Under the pieces are notes generated by a model. That model was not told the DNA's origin and searched no databases. It worked only from the letters and a program-made list of their open reading frames with translations. Below are positions 50,726-58,900 of a DNA stretch of 64,000 bases, one piece after another (position 1 is the stretch's first letter; each line of letters begins with the position of its first letter). Source of the stretch: an uncultured Eubacteriales bacterium (lineage in GTDB: Bacteria > Bacillota > Clostridia > Oscillospirales > Oscillospiraceae). The stretch is from positions 58,509 to 122,508 of the forward strand of contig CAJKDY010000008.1 in assembly GCA_905198835.1 (NCBI GenBank). The letters are read 5' to 3'. The position numbers were made by a program, and so were the translations under genes.

Positions 50726-51934
50726 TTAGCCCGCGGTCTGCTGGGTCTCGAAGGCCCAGGCGTTGTTGGCGGTGTCGGCCACCTTGATGTAGGCGGTGTC
50801 GCGGATGGCGTCGCCAGTGGCGTCAAAGGCAATGGCGCCGGACACGCCGGTGTAGGTCACGTTGGGCAGGGCGGCCTTGACGGCGGCGGCGTCAGGAGAG
50901 CCAGCGGCCTTCAGGGCCTCCAGGGCCACATAGTAAGCGTCGTAGCCCATGGCGGTGACGGCGGCGATGGTGTCGTTGCCGCCGTTGTTGGTCAGGGCGG
51001 TGGAGTCGGCGTTGATGTAGGCCTTGATGCCCTCGTCGAACTCAGGGGAGCCGCCCTCCTGATAGAAGGTGGAGACGTAGAGCTGCACAGCAGAGCCGGC
51101 GGCGGCCTCCAGGACCATGTTGTTATCCAGGGTGTCGGAGCCCAGGATGGGGGTGGTCAGGCCCATGTCGGCGGCCAGCTTCACGATCTGGGTGGAGTAG
51201 GCGATGGACACGGGGCAGAAGATCACGTCGCAGCCCTCGGCCTGCGCCTTGTTGAGGTAGGTGGAGAAGTCAGCGGTGTTGGTGGGGAAGGAGTCCTTCA
51301 CGACCTCGCCCTGGAAGGCCTGCTCAAAGAAGGTCAGCAGACCCTGGTCGTAGTCGTTGCCCACCTCGCCCAGCAGGTAGGCCTTCTTGGCCTGGAACTT
51401 CTCGGTGGCGAAGTTGGCCAGGACGGTGCCCTGGAAGGGGTCCAGGAAGCAGATGCGGAAGTAGTAGTCGTTACCGGCGGTGACGTTGGGGTTGGTGCAG
51501 GTCACGCCCATAGCGGCGACGCCGGCCTCGTCAAACACGGGGCCGCCGGCAATGGACACGCCGGAGCCGTAGGAGCCCAGCACCATGGCCACATCCTTGC
51601 TCACCAGCTCAGCGGCGGCAGTGGGGGCCTTGGCCTGGTCGGAGCCGTTGTCAGCGTAGACCAGCTCGACCTTATAGGTCTCGCCGCCGATCTCCACGGT
51701 GGGGGTCTCAGAGTTGGCGAACTGCATGCCCAGCATCTCCTGCTTACCGCCGGCGCCGGAGTCGCCGGTGGAGGGCTCAAACACGCCGATGCGGACTACC
51801 TTGTCGCCGTCGGCCACAGGGGCGTCGGTGGCGGGGGCGTCGGTGGCCGGAGTGCCGGCGTTGTCACCACCGCCGCAGGCGGCCAGGCCCAGGACCATCA
51901 CCAGGGCCAGGAGCAGAGCGAGATTCTTCTTCAT
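50726..51934 (-). CDS. livK: Branched-chain amino acid-binding lipoprotein LivK
   Basis: 402-residue substrate-binding lipoprotein of the Leu/Ile/Val-binding family (periplasmic-binding type 1). Lipobox LAAC has cysteine at residue 20, followed by a TPATDAPATDAPVADG linker. The folded part begins VVRIGVFEPSTGDSGAGGKQ. AAAELVSKDVAMVLGSYGS and VTCTNPNVTAGNDYYFRI are family blocks. I chose ATG 51934 because GGGAGG lies eight bases upstream. It is first in the livKHMGF operon and has its own strong promoter. Confidence 0.94.
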   Translation of the reverse strand: MKKNLALLLALVMVLGLAACGGGDNAGTPATDAPATDAPVADGDKVVRIGVFEPSTGDSGAGGKQEMLGMQFANSETPTVEIGGETYKVELVYADNGSDQAKAPTAAAELVSKDVAMVLGSYGSGVSIAGGPVFDEAGVAAMGVTCTNPNVTAGNDYYFRICFLDPFQGTVLANFATEKFQAKKAYLLGEVGNDYDQGLLTFFEQAFQGEVVKDSFPTNTADFSTYLNKAQAEGCDVIFCPVSIAYSTQIVKLAADMGLTTPILGSDTLDNNMVLEAAAGSAVQLYVSTFYQEGGSPEFDEGIKAYINADSTALTNNGGNDTIAAVTAMGYDAYYVALEALKAAGSPDAAAVKAALPNVTYTGVSGAIAFDATGDAIRDTAYIKVADTANNAWAFETQQTAG

Positions 51935-51963
51935 TGTTGTATCCTCCCATTTCGATTGTGGCG

Positions 51964-51986
51964 GTTGTCCGTCTGTGGCGGACAAC
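51964..51986. promoter_or_regulatory. Inverted repeat in the livK leader
   Basis: GTTGTCCG (51964-51971) and CGGACAAC (51979-51986) form a perfect 8-base inverted repeat with a seven-base spacer, about 20 bases inside the transcript. It could be an operator or an mRNA hairpin. No regulator is encoded nearby. Confidence 0.5.
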
Positions 51987-52005
51987 TGTCCACGGTATGG
52001 ACTTC

Positions 52006-52034
52006 ATTATAGCAGGGTGCTAAAGAGATTGCAA
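52006..52034 (-). promoter_or_regulatory. Promoter of the liv operon
   Basis: On the minus strand TTGCAA (52034-52029), a 17-base spacer and TATAAT (52011-52006). Confidence 0.85.
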
Positions 52035-52089
52035 GAACAAATTATACGGAATTCCCCGCCCCCGGCTTGGCCCCTTTGTGGTTTTACCA

Positions 52090-52123
52090 CAAAGAAAGAC
52101 GCCGCCCAAACAAGGGCGGCGTC
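52090..52123 (-). terminator. Intrinsic terminator of the TelA/TPM operon
   Basis: Arms GACGCCGCCC / GGGCGGCGTC with a six-base loop, followed on the minus strand by TTTCTTTG. Confidence 0.78.
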
Positions 52124-52136
52124 TGCTCGGTCCTGC

Positions 52137-52823
52137 TTATCGTCTACGGCGGCCCTGGTAGCGGCGGACGCGCCCGCCGCTACCGGTCCGGCGGAGCTTA
52201 AAGATCACCAGCGCGATCACGGCGACCACGGCCACCGCCAGCACGATGACCAGCCACGGCAAGCCGCCTCCCCCGCCGGGGGACTGGGTCTCCTGGCTCT
52301 GGGCCAGGCCCAGCTCCTGGGCGTAATGGCCCTGATACCAGGTGTTGAGACCGTCGCAGAGCTTACGCACGCCGGCGTCGTAATCTCCGGCGGCGAAGTC
52401 ATGCTCCAAATAGGTCCAGGCGTAGTCGGCCAGGGTCTGGTCGGTGAGGTCACCGGCAATGACGGAGCCTTGGATCAGGTGGTATTGCCCCTCTCCGATG
52501 GCCAGCAGCACCAGCACGCCGTTTTTGCTTTGTCTGTCCAGCTCCCAGGCGTCCCAAAGTCCGGCAGCGTACTCCGCGGCGGTCCTACCGCCCAGTACGT
52601 CCACCGTGACCACCGTCATCTGAGCTCCCACGGGGGCCAGGGTTTTATTCTGGTCTGCAATGCGCGCTACCGTCTCGTCGGTCAGGACGCCCGCCACGTC
52701 CAGCACCGCGCCATTGGCGGGCTTTTCCGGCAGGTTGGCCACGCCCTTGCCGCCGCCGCAGCCGCACAGCAGAGACAGCGCCACAGCCAGACAGGCAAGT
52801 CCCTTCCAAGGTCTATGTGCCAT
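52137..52823 (-). CDS. TPM domain membrane-anchored lipoprotein
   Basis: 228-residue envelope protein. The signal sequence contains candidate lipobox cysteines (SLLCGCGGG near residue 20). The TPM domain follows (VLDVAGVLTDETVARIADQNK, GAQMTVVTVDVLGG, NGVLVLLAIGEGQYHLIQG). A C-terminal transmembrane segment (LPWLVIVLAVAVVAVIALVIF) and a basic tail ending in arginines complete it. TPM domains act in photosystem repair in plants; the bacterial role is unclear. Its ATG lies one base after the TelA stop codon, so expression is coupled. Confidence 0.87.
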   Translation of the reverse strand: MAHRPWKGLACLAVALSLLCGCGGGKGVANLPEKPANGAVLDVAGVLTDETVARIADQNKTLAPVGAQMTVVTVDVLGGRTAAEYAAGLWDAWELDRQSKNGVLVLLAIGEGQYHLIQGSVIAGDLTDQTLADYAWTYLEHDFAAGDYDAGVRKLCDGLNTWYQGHYAQELGLAQSQETQSPGGGGGLPWLVIVLAVAVVAVIALVIFKLRRTGSGGRVRRYQGRRRR

Positions 52824-52824
52824 A

Positions 52825-53991
52825 TCAGCCCCTCAGCTCCAGCAGCTTCTGCTTGAGCTCGCCCTCGATGCGGCCCAGCTCGGCCTCGGCCTCGGCGCGC
52901 TTCTTACGGCCATCCTCCTGGATCTGCATGACCTCGTCCAGGGTGGAGATGAGCTGCTGGTTGGTGTGCTGCAGGGTCTCGATGTCCACCACGCTGCGCT
53001 CGGACTCCTTGGCGGCCTCCACGGTGCCCATGTGGAGCATATCGGCGTTTTGCTGCAGAAGGTCATTGGTCATCTGGGTAACGGCGCTCTGGGCCTGGGT
53101 GGCCTCCTTGGCGTGCTCCAACCCCAGGGCCAGTACCATCTGGGACTTCCAAAGAGGAATGGTGTTCACCAGCGACGACTGGATCTTCTCCAGCATCAGG
53201 GTGTCGTTATTCTGGAGCATCCGGGTCTGGGGGCCCATCTGGATGGAGATCATCCGCGTCAGCTCCAGGTCGTGGAGCTTCTTTTCAAAGCGGGTGCAGA
53301 AGTTGGCCATGTCGTTGTAGGCCTGGGCGTCCTCCTGGGCGCCGGTCTCGGCGGCCTTCTTTTTCAGGCCCTCCAGCTCGGTAGAACGGACCTCCGCCAG
53401 GCGCTTTTTGCCCGCCAGGATATACATGGTCAGCTCTTTATAATACTTGGTGTTCAGATCATACATCTGGTCCAGCATGGCGATGTCCTTCATCAGCGTC
53501 ACCTGGTGGCCCTCCAGGATCTCGCTGATCTTGTCCACATTGACCTCGGCCTTGGCATAGCTGGCCTTCATCTCCTCCATCTCGTTGCGCCTTTTCTGGA
53601 ACCAGCCGGCAATGCCCTTTTTCTCCGGCTTGGAAAAGCCCTTGAGCTCCACCACCAGGGAGCTGAGGGTCTCGCCGATCTCGCCCAGATCCTTGGTCTT
53701 GACGCTATTGAGGGTGTTTTCCGAGAAGGAGGCGATATTCTTCTGGGCCGCCGCGCCGTATTGGAGGATCACGGCGGAGTCCTTGATGTCGATGGTCTTG
53801 GCGAAGTCGTCCACCATCTTGCGCTCGGCCTCGGTGAGCATGGATTCATCCAGCTTGACGGCGGTCTCGTCTCGCTTGGCCTGTGTCATCGCGTCGGCAG
53901 GCGCGGCGGCAACCGGCGCCGGGGCAACGGCGGCGGCCGCGTTCAGGTCGGGGGTCAGGGTCAGCTCAGGCGTCATATTCTCATCGGTCAC
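52825..53991 (-). CDS. Toxic anion resistance protein (TelA/KlaA family)
   Basis: 388-residue soluble helical protein of the TelA family (PF05816). Segments such as LGEIGETLSSLVVELKGF, KKGIAGWFQKRRNEME and RMISIQMGPQTRMLQNND are typical. IPLWKSQMVLALGLEHAKEAT lies near the end of the conserved region. Long coiled-coil-like stretches run to the C-terminus. The first 25 residues are Ala/Pro-rich. I chose the GTG at 53991 (TDENMTPEL), with AAAGG nine bases upstream, over an ATG at 54000 that abuts that site. Link to tellurite resistance is by name only. Confidence 0.88.
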   Translation of the reverse strand: MTDENMTPELTLTPDLNAAAAVAPAPVAAAPADAMTQAKRDETAVKLDESMLTEAERKMVDDFAKTIDIKDSAVILQYGAAAQKNIASFSENTLNSVKTKDLGEIGETLSSLVVELKGFSKPEKKGIAGWFQKRRNEMEEMKASYAKAEVNVDKISEILEGHQVTLMKDIAMLDQMYDLNTKYYKELTMYILAGKKRLAEVRSTELEGLKKKAAETGAQEDAQAYNDMANFCTRFEKKLHDLELTRMISIQMGPQTRMLQNNDTLMLEKIQSSLVNTIPLWKSQMVLALGLEHAKEATQAQSAVTQMTNDLLQQNADMLHMGTVEAAKESERSVVDIETLQHTNQQLISTLDEVMQIQEDGRKKRAEAEAELGRIEGELKQKLLELRG

Positions 53992-54123
53992 GGGGATCAT
54001 CCTTTCCGCATTTTTTCGCGCAGTCTCAGGCGGCCCGGGGCCGCTTCCAGATCTTTTCCAACGATTCATTTTACTGCCAGAAAGGCCGGGTGTCAAGGGT
54101 GATGTCTTTGGCGAGAACGGCGG

Positions 54124-54152
54124 TTGACAACAGAGCTTTTGACGGATAAAAT
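54124..54152 (+). promoter_or_regulatory. Promoter of ilvA
   Basis: TTGACA (54124-54129), a 17-base spacer and TAAAAT (54147-54152), 38 bases before the ilvA start. Confidence 0.88.
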
Positions 54153-54190
54153 AGGGTGGAATGTGTTTTTATGAAGGAGACGATGGTTTT

Positions 54191-55414
54191 ATGGCAATGA
54201 CACTGGAGGATTTCAAGGCCGCCCGCCGGGTGCTGGACGGGGTCATCACCCCCACCCACCTGGTCCACTCCCCCGCCTTCTCCGCCGCCTGCGACAATCA
54301 GGTGTACCTCAAGCCGGAGAATCTGCAGGTCACAGGAGCCTATAAGATCCGGGGCGCTTACTATAAGGTCAGCACCTTGACCGATGAACAGAAGGAGCGG
54401 GGACTCATCACCGCCTCGGCGGGGAACCACGCCCAGGGCGTAGCCTACGCCGCCCGGGCTGCCGGGTGCAAGGCCGTCATCGTCATGCCCACCACCACTC
54501 CCCTGGTGAAGGTGAACAACACCAAGGCCCTGGGGGCGGAGGTGGTGCTCTGCGGCGCCACCTTTGACGACGCCGCCGCCAAGGCCCAGGAACTGGTGGA
54601 GGAGCGGGGATTGACCTATATCCCGCCCTTCAACGACGCCGATGTGGCCACCGGCCAGGGCACCATCGCCTATGAGATCTTCTCCGACCTCCCGGATGTG
54701 GACCTTATTTTGGTGCCCATCGGCGGCGGCGGGCTTTGCTCGGGTGTGGCTACCTTGACCAAGCTCCTCAACCCCAACGTGAAGGTCATCGGTGTAGAGC
54801 CCACGGGCGCTGCCAGCATGAAGGCCGCTTTGGAGGCAGGCCACCCTGTCACCCTGCCCAGCGTGGACACCATTGCCGACGGCGTGGCCGTCAAGACCGT
54901 GGGCGATGTGGTGTTCCCCTACATTCAAAAGAACGTGGACGACATCATCACCATCGACGATGGCGAGCTGGTGGACGCCTTCCTGGATATGATGGAAAAG
55001 CACAAGATGGTGGTGGAAAACGCCGGACTTTTGACCATTGCCGCCTTGGGACATCTGGACTGCAAGGGCAAGAATGTGGTCAGCGTGCTCTCCGGAGGCA
55101 ACATGGACGTGATCACCATGTCCTCCCTGGTCCAGCACGGGCTTATTAACCGCGGGCGGGTGTTCACCTTCTCGGTACTGCTGCCTGACCGGCCCGGCGA
55201 GCTGCTGCGGGTGGCCGAGATCGTGGCCGGAGAGAAGGGCAACGTCATCAAGCTCGAGCACAATCAGTTCATCTCCATCAACCGCCAGAGCGCCGTGGAG
55301 TTGAAGGTGACGCTGGAGGCCTTTGGCCATGAGCACAAGGCCGCTATTCTGGCCGCCCTGGGCAAGAACGGCTACGAAGCCCACGAAGTCAATACCGCGG
55401 ACTTTTATAATTGA
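54191..55414 (+). CDS. ilvA: Threonine ammonia-lyase
   Basis: 407-residue PLP enzyme that deaminates threonine to 2-oxobutyrate. The PLP lysine is in YKIRGAYYK, the glycine loop is IGGGGLCSG, and SAGNHAQGVAYAA is the Asn-phosphate block. A single C-terminal ACT domain is seen (TFSVLLPDRPGELLRVAEIVA). The length of about 400 with one ACT domain matches the catabolic/short biosynthetic form rather than the 510-residue E. coli IlvA. I chose ATG 54191 because GAAGGAG lies upstream. It is monocistronic, followed by repeat copy D. Confidence 0.94.
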   Translation: MAMTLEDFKAARRVLDGVITPTHLVHSPAFSAACDNQVYLKPENLQVTGAYKIRGAYYKVSTLTDEQKERGLITASAGNHAQGVAYAARAAGCKAVIVMPTTTPLVKVNNTKALGAEVVLCGATFDDAAAKAQELVEERGLTYIPPFNDADVATGQGTIAYEIFSDLPDVDLILVPIGGGGLCSGVATLTKLLNPNVKVIGVEPTGAASMKAALEAGHPVTLPSVDTIADGVAVKTVGDVVFPYIQKNVDDIITIDDGELVDAFLDMMEKHKMVVENAGLLTIAALGHLDCKGKNVVSVLSGGNMDVITMSSLVQHGLINRGRVFTFSVLLPDRPGELLRVAEIVAGEKGNVIKLEHNQFISINRQSAVELKVTLEAFGHEHKAAILAALGKNGYEAHEVNTADFYN

Positions 55415-55542
55415 GCGTGAGCATAGGCGCATAGCGACCGATGGACTGGAGCGAAGGGAAAAACAGGTCGGGCGAAGCCCGGCGGCATTTTTCCCGGGTC
55501 GTAGGGAAGCGGGAGCGGCCATGCGCCCAATGCGAACGTGAC
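55415..55542 (+). repeat. Structured dispersed repeat, copy D
   Basis: Left arm GCGTGAGCATAGGCGCAT and right arm ATGCGCCCAATGCGAACGTGAC pair through GGCGCAT/ATGCGCC and GCAT/ATGC. The outer pair is GCGT/ACGT. Where copies B and C have GGGT/ACCC this copy has GCAT/ATGC, a compensatory change. The apical part GGGAAAAA-ACAGG-TCGGGC-GAA-GCCCGG-CGGCA-TTTTTCCC matches copy C in layout with covarying stems. GATGGACTGGAGCGAAGG recalls copies A and B. Confidence 0.75.
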
Positions 55543-55726
55543 AACAATTGAGCATACCAAGGCCCCTCGGCAACCGAGGTCACCGAGGGGCTATATCTTC
55601 TGTGCGGCGGGCCACAGCCGGGTCGTAGCGGCGGGCAAGCGCCGTGGGCGGCTTGGGGAACCGGCCGCCGTCCCAGGAGCCGAGCCGCTTGAACCATCCT
55701 ATGCCGAACCAAAAAGGAGTGCCCCT
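55543..55726 (+). other. Intergenic region between repeat D and rpe
   Basis: No coding frame is supported. A hairpin GCCCCTCGG-N12-CCGAGGGGC lies at about 55563-55592 without a T-run. A second GC-rich hairpin, GGCGGC...GCCGCC, is near 55649-55671. CGGGTCGTAG occurs both here (about 55619) and in copy D (about 55495). I see no clear promoter for rpe. Confidence 0.5.
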
Positions 55727-56386
55727 ATGAACCCCATCATTGCCCCGTCCATCCTCTCCGCCGACTTCTGCCGCCTGGCCCAGGAGGTCGAGACCGTTCA
55801 AACTGCCGACTGGCTCCATGTGGATGTGATGGACGGCCAGTTTGTGCCCAACCTCACCATTGGCGTACCGGTGGTGAAGTCTCTGCGCGCGGCGACTGGA
55901 ATGTTTTTGGACGTCCATCTGATGGTGGATAAGCCTGCCCGGCTGGTGGACGCCTTTGCCCAGGCCGGGGCCGACCAGCTCACCTTCCATCTGGAAGCCG
56001 ACCTGCCCCAAGGGATCCAGGCGGCGCTGGACGCCGCGAAGGCCCAGGGACTAAAGCGCGGCGTGGTCTTGCGGCCCATCACCAAAGCCGAGGCCGTGGT
56101 CCCCTACCTCCAGCACTTGGACGTGGTGGTGGTGATGACGGTGGAGCCGGGCTTTGCCGGGCAAAAATTTATGGTGAGTCAAATGGATACGGTCCGGACC
56201 GTCCGCAAGCTCATCGACCAGGTCAATCCCACCTGCCGTTTGGAGGTGGACGGAGGCATCGACCCTACTACCATCGGCGTGGCCTATGCCGCCGGGGCCG
56301 ACGTGTTTGTAGCCGGCTCTGCCGTCTTCGGCAAGCCAGACCGAGCCAAAGCCATTGCGGAATTGCGAGGTGTTCTCCATGCCTAA
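55727..56386 (+). CDS. rpe: Ribulose-phosphate 3-epimerase
   Basis: 219-residue TIM-barrel epimerase of the pentose phosphate pathway, interconverting ribulose 5-phosphate and xylulose 5-phosphate. Signatures are APSILSADFCRLAQEVE, DWLHVDVMDGQFVPNLTIG (metal ligands His and Asp), VVVMTVEPGFAGQKF and LEVDGGIDPTT. It starts after AAAAAGGAG. Its end overlaps recR by 8 bases, so the two are translationally coupled although functionally unrelated. Confidence 0.96.
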   Translation: MNPIIAPSILSADFCRLAQEVETVQTADWLHVDVMDGQFVPNLTIGVPVVKSLRAATGMFLDVHLMVDKPARLVDAFAQAGADQLTFHLEADLPQGIQAALDAAKAQGLKRGVVLRPITKAEAVVPYLQHLDVVVVMTVEPGFAGQKFMVSQMDTVRTVRKLIDQVNPTCRLEVDGGIDPTTIGVAYAAGADVFVAGSAVFGKPDRAKAIAELRGVLHA

Positions 56387-56987
56387 CCAAGCTTTTCCCC
56401 CTGCTCTGGACGCGCTGGTGGAGCAGTTTGCCCGCCTGCCCGGCGTAGGCCGTAAGTCAGCCCAGCGGCTGGCCTTTTTCGTGCTGGGCCAGAGCGAGGA
56501 GCAGGTGAACGCCTTTGCGAGAGCCCTGGTGACCGCCAAGGGCGAGATCCACCGTTGCCCGGTGTGTCAGAACTTCTCCGAGGGGGACGGCCCCTGCGCG
56601 CTGTGCGCCAGCTCCCGGCGGGACGGCTCCACCGTCTGCGTGGTGGCCGAGGCCCGGGATGTGGCAGCCTTGGAGCGCAGCCAGGAGTATCACGGCCTCT
56701 ACCACGTACTCCATGGCGTGATCTCTCCTATGAATCACATCGGCCCGGACGACCTGGCCGTCAAGGAGCTGCTGGACCGGGTGAGCAAGGGAGACATCCG
56801 GGAGGTCATCATGGCCACCAACCCGGACACCGAAGGGGAAGCCACCGCCATGTATTTATCCCGTCTGTTAAAGCCCTTTGGCGTGACGGTGACGAGGCTG
56901 GCCTACGGCGTGCCCGTGGGCGGGCACCTGGAGTTTGCCGATGACGCCACGCTGATGCGGGCCCTGGAGGGCCGCCGGGAAATGTGA
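56379..56987 (+). CDS. recR: Recombination protein RecR
   Basis: 202-residue DNA-repair protein of the RecFOR pathway. A helix-hairpin-helix (LPGVGRKSAQRLAFFVL) is followed by the C4 zinc finger (CPVCQNFSEGDGPCALC). The TOPRIM domain has VVAEARDVAALERSQEYHG and ATNPDTEGEATAMYL. The start at 56379 lies inside rpe and has AGGTG eight bases upstream. All family motifs are intact and length is normal. Confidence 0.96.
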   Translation: MPNQAFPPALDALVEQFARLPGVGRKSAQRLAFFVLGQSEEQVNAFARALVTAKGEIHRCPVCQNFSEGDGPCALCASSRRDGSTVCVVAEARDVAALERSQEYHGLYHVLHGVISPMNHIGPDDLAVKELLDRVSKGDIREVIMATNPDTEGEATAMYLSRLLKPFGVTVTRLAYGVPVGGHLEFADDATLMRALEGRREM

Positions 56988-56991
56988 GTCC

Positions 56992-57020
56992 TTGACAACA
57001 CCGCCACCTTTTGTTATATT
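56992..57020 (+). promoter_or_regulatory. Promoter of the ABC-F leader
   Basis: TTGACA (56992-56997), a 17-base spacer and TATATT (57015-57020). The start point is predicted near 57027, which is the first base of a 9-base stem. Confidence 0.85.
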
Positions 57021-57026
57021 GAGGTC

Positions 57027-57292
57027 GGACCGATGAGGGCGATGTGTGCCAACTGCATGCGTTCTATATGCGTGACCGAGCCAACGGGCAAGGCCATCGG
57101 TCCCTACACATTTCAATATGAACGGAGTGGGAAAATGCGCAAGTGACCTGCTTGCTTTTGGGAATAGGAAGCCGCGGCTCTCAGAGCCGCTGGTCTTGCT
57201 GTCCCCGGCGGGAGGTCATACCGTTTTTTCCCTCATGCACGCTCATGGAGCAAGCACATGGGCGGGGGAGCTGCCTCCCCCGCCCATTTTTA
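57027..57292 (+). promoter_or_regulatory. Long structured attenuator leader of the ABC-F gene, with a three-codon open frame
   Basis: A 5' domain is closed by GGACCGATG (57027-57035) and CATCGGTCC (57095-57103). Next comes GGAGTGG and the short frame ATG CGC AAG TGA (57135-57146, MRK). GCAAG in that frame can pair with CTTGC nearby, while GCTTGC may instead pair with GCAAGC near 57251. A 13-base terminator hairpin (57258-57270 / 57275-57287) with a T-run ends the leader 22 bases before the gene. This layout fits drug-induced ribosome-stalling attenuation. The mechanism is inference. Confidence 0.7.
57258..57292 (+). terminator. Terminator of the ABC-F leader
   Basis: Arms ATGGGCGGGGGAG / CTCCCCCGCCCAT with a CTGC loop and TTTTTAT tail, placed directly before the ABC-F ribosome binding site. 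Confidence 0.88.
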
Positions 57293-57313
57293 TGCTTTGT
57301 GAGGTAAACGCAT

Positions 57314-58789
57314 ATGTCTCTTATTCAGATCTCCGACCTTTCTTTTGAATATGAAGGGGGCCTGGAGCCCATTTTTGAACACGTCGATCTCAGTCTGGAC
57401 ACCGACTGGCGGCTGGGTCTTGTGGGCCGCAATGGCAAGGGCAAGACCACTCTGCTGCGGCTTTTACGCGCCGAGCTGCCACACAGCGGCAGCATCTCTG
57501 CCCATGTGGCCTTTGACTACTTCCCCTTCCCCGTCGCCCACCCCGACTACCTGACCGGCGAGGTGCTGGAGGAGACCGCGCCGGAGGTGGAGACCTGGCA
57601 GGTGGAAAAGGAGCTGGCCGCCCTGGAGCTGCCCGAGGAGGTCCTCTACCGCCCCTTCTCCACCCTGTCTAACGGCGAGCGGACCCGGTGTCTGCTGGCT
57701 CTGCTCTTTGCCCGGCCCGGCCGCTTTTTACTCATCGACGAGCCCACCAATCATCTGGACATGGAGGGCCGGGACACCGTGGCCCGTTACCTTCGGCGGC
57801 AAAAGGGTTTTATCCTCGTCTCCCACGACCGGGCCTTTCTGGACGGCTGCGTGGACCACATCCTGGCCATTGAGCGCAGCGGTATCACCCTCCAGCAGGG
57901 GAACTTTTCGACCTGGTGGGCGGAGCGGCAGCGTAAGGAGTCCTTTGAGCTGGCGGAAAACCAAAAGCTCCAGCGTCAGATCGGCCAGCTGAGCGCCGCC
58001 GCCCGCCGCGCCGCCGGATGGTCGGATCAGACCGAGGCAGGCAAGTTTGGCGAGGCGGTCCCCGATCGGGGCTTTATCGGCCACAAAAGCGCCAAGATGA
58101 TGAAACGGGCCAAGTCCATTGCCCGGCGGCGGGAGGCGGCGATAGAGCAAAAGGCCCAGCTGCTCCACAATGTGGAGCGGGCCGACGCGCTGGAGCTCCG
58201 CCCCCTCATCCACCCCAAGGCACAGCTAGTCCGGCTCCGGGACATGGTCGTGGACTATGGGAGCGGTCCGCTCTTCTCCCCTGTCACCCTGACTATGGGG
58301 CGGGGAGACCGGCTGGCGCTGGCAGGCCGCAACGGTGCGGGCAAGTCCAGCCTTTTGAAGCTCCTGGCCGGAGAGGATGTCCCCCACACCGGGCAGATAG
58401 AGACAGCCTCCGGGCTCATTGTCTCCTATGTGCCCCAAGATGCGTCCTTTCTCCGGGGCCTTCCGGCAGACTACGCCCAGGACTGCGGCGTGGATGTGAC
58501 CCGCTTTCTCCAGTTCCTGCGCAAGCTGGACTTTCCCCGGGAGCTTTTTGATCGGGACATGATCACTTACAGCGCCGGGCAGAAAAAGAAGGTGCTCCTG
58601 GCCCGGAGCCTGTCCCAGTCCGCCCACCTCTACCTCTGGGACGAGCCGCTCAATTACATCGACGTGTTTTCCCGGATGCAACTGGAGGAGCTTCTCACCG
58701 ACTTCCCCGCTACTCTGGTCCTGGTGGAGCACGACCGGCGGTTTTTGGAGGAGTTGGGGATCCGGCAGGTGTCCCTGCAACAACCCTAA
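57314..58789 (+). CDS. Lsa-type ABC-F ribosome protection protein
   Basis: 491-residue protein with two ATPase domains and no membrane segment. Walker A1 GRNGKGKTT is at residues 38-46 and signature LSNGERTRCLLALLF follows, with DEPTNHLDMEGRDTVARYL. Walker A2 is GRNGAGKSS, the second signature YSAGQKKKVLLARSLSQSAH. DEPLNYIDVFSRMQLEELL matches the Lsa family closely, as does ELAENQKLQRQIGQL and the linker. Lsa proteins dislodge lincosamides, streptogramin A and pleuromutilins from the ribosome. Here the resistance spectrum is inference. The preceding drug-sensing-type leader supports it. Confidence 0.88.
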   Translation: MSLIQISDLSFEYEGGLEPIFEHVDLSLDTDWRLGLVGRNGKGKTTLLRLLRAELPHSGSISAHVAFDYFPFPVAHPDYLTGEVLEETAPEVETWQVEKELAALELPEEVLYRPFSTLSNGERTRCLLALLFARPGRFLLIDEPTNHLDMEGRDTVARYLRRQKGFILVSHDRAFLDGCVDHILAIERSGITLQQGNFSTWWAERQRKESFELAENQKLQRQIGQLSAAARRAAGWSDQTEAGKFGEAVPDRGFIGHKSAKMMKRAKSIARRREAAIEQKAQLLHNVERADALELRPLIHPKAQLVRLRDMVVDYGSGPLFSPVTLTMGRGDRLALAGRNGAGKSSLLKLLAGEDVPHTGQIETASGLIVSYVPQDASFLRGLPADYAQDCGVDVTRFLQFLRKLDFPRELFDRDMITYSAGQKKKVLLARSLSQSAHLYLWDEPLNYIDVFSRMQLEELLTDFPATLVLVEHDRRFLEELGIRQVSLQQP

Positions 58790-58817
58790 GCCGATCCGTG
58801 TAGACAGCATTAAATCA

Positions 58818-58860
58818 AACGACCGGGACCCACAAGGGTCCCGGTCGTTCTTCTTTCGTT
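58818..58860 (+). terminator. Intrinsic terminator of the ABC-F gene
   Basis: Arms AACGACCGGGACCC / GGGTCCCGGTCGTT with loop ACAA, followed by CTTCTTTCGTT. It lies about 28 bases after the stop codon. Confidence 0.82.
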
Positions 58861-58900
58861 GAGTATTTCGGTCTTCATATTCAGCCGTGGACTTAAAAAA

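Noticed and set aside
57118..57348. 76-residue open frame in the ABC-F leader
   Set aside because: It runs through the terminator hairpin and into the ABC-F coding start in another frame. The three-codon frame at 57135 has the better-placed ribosome binding site.
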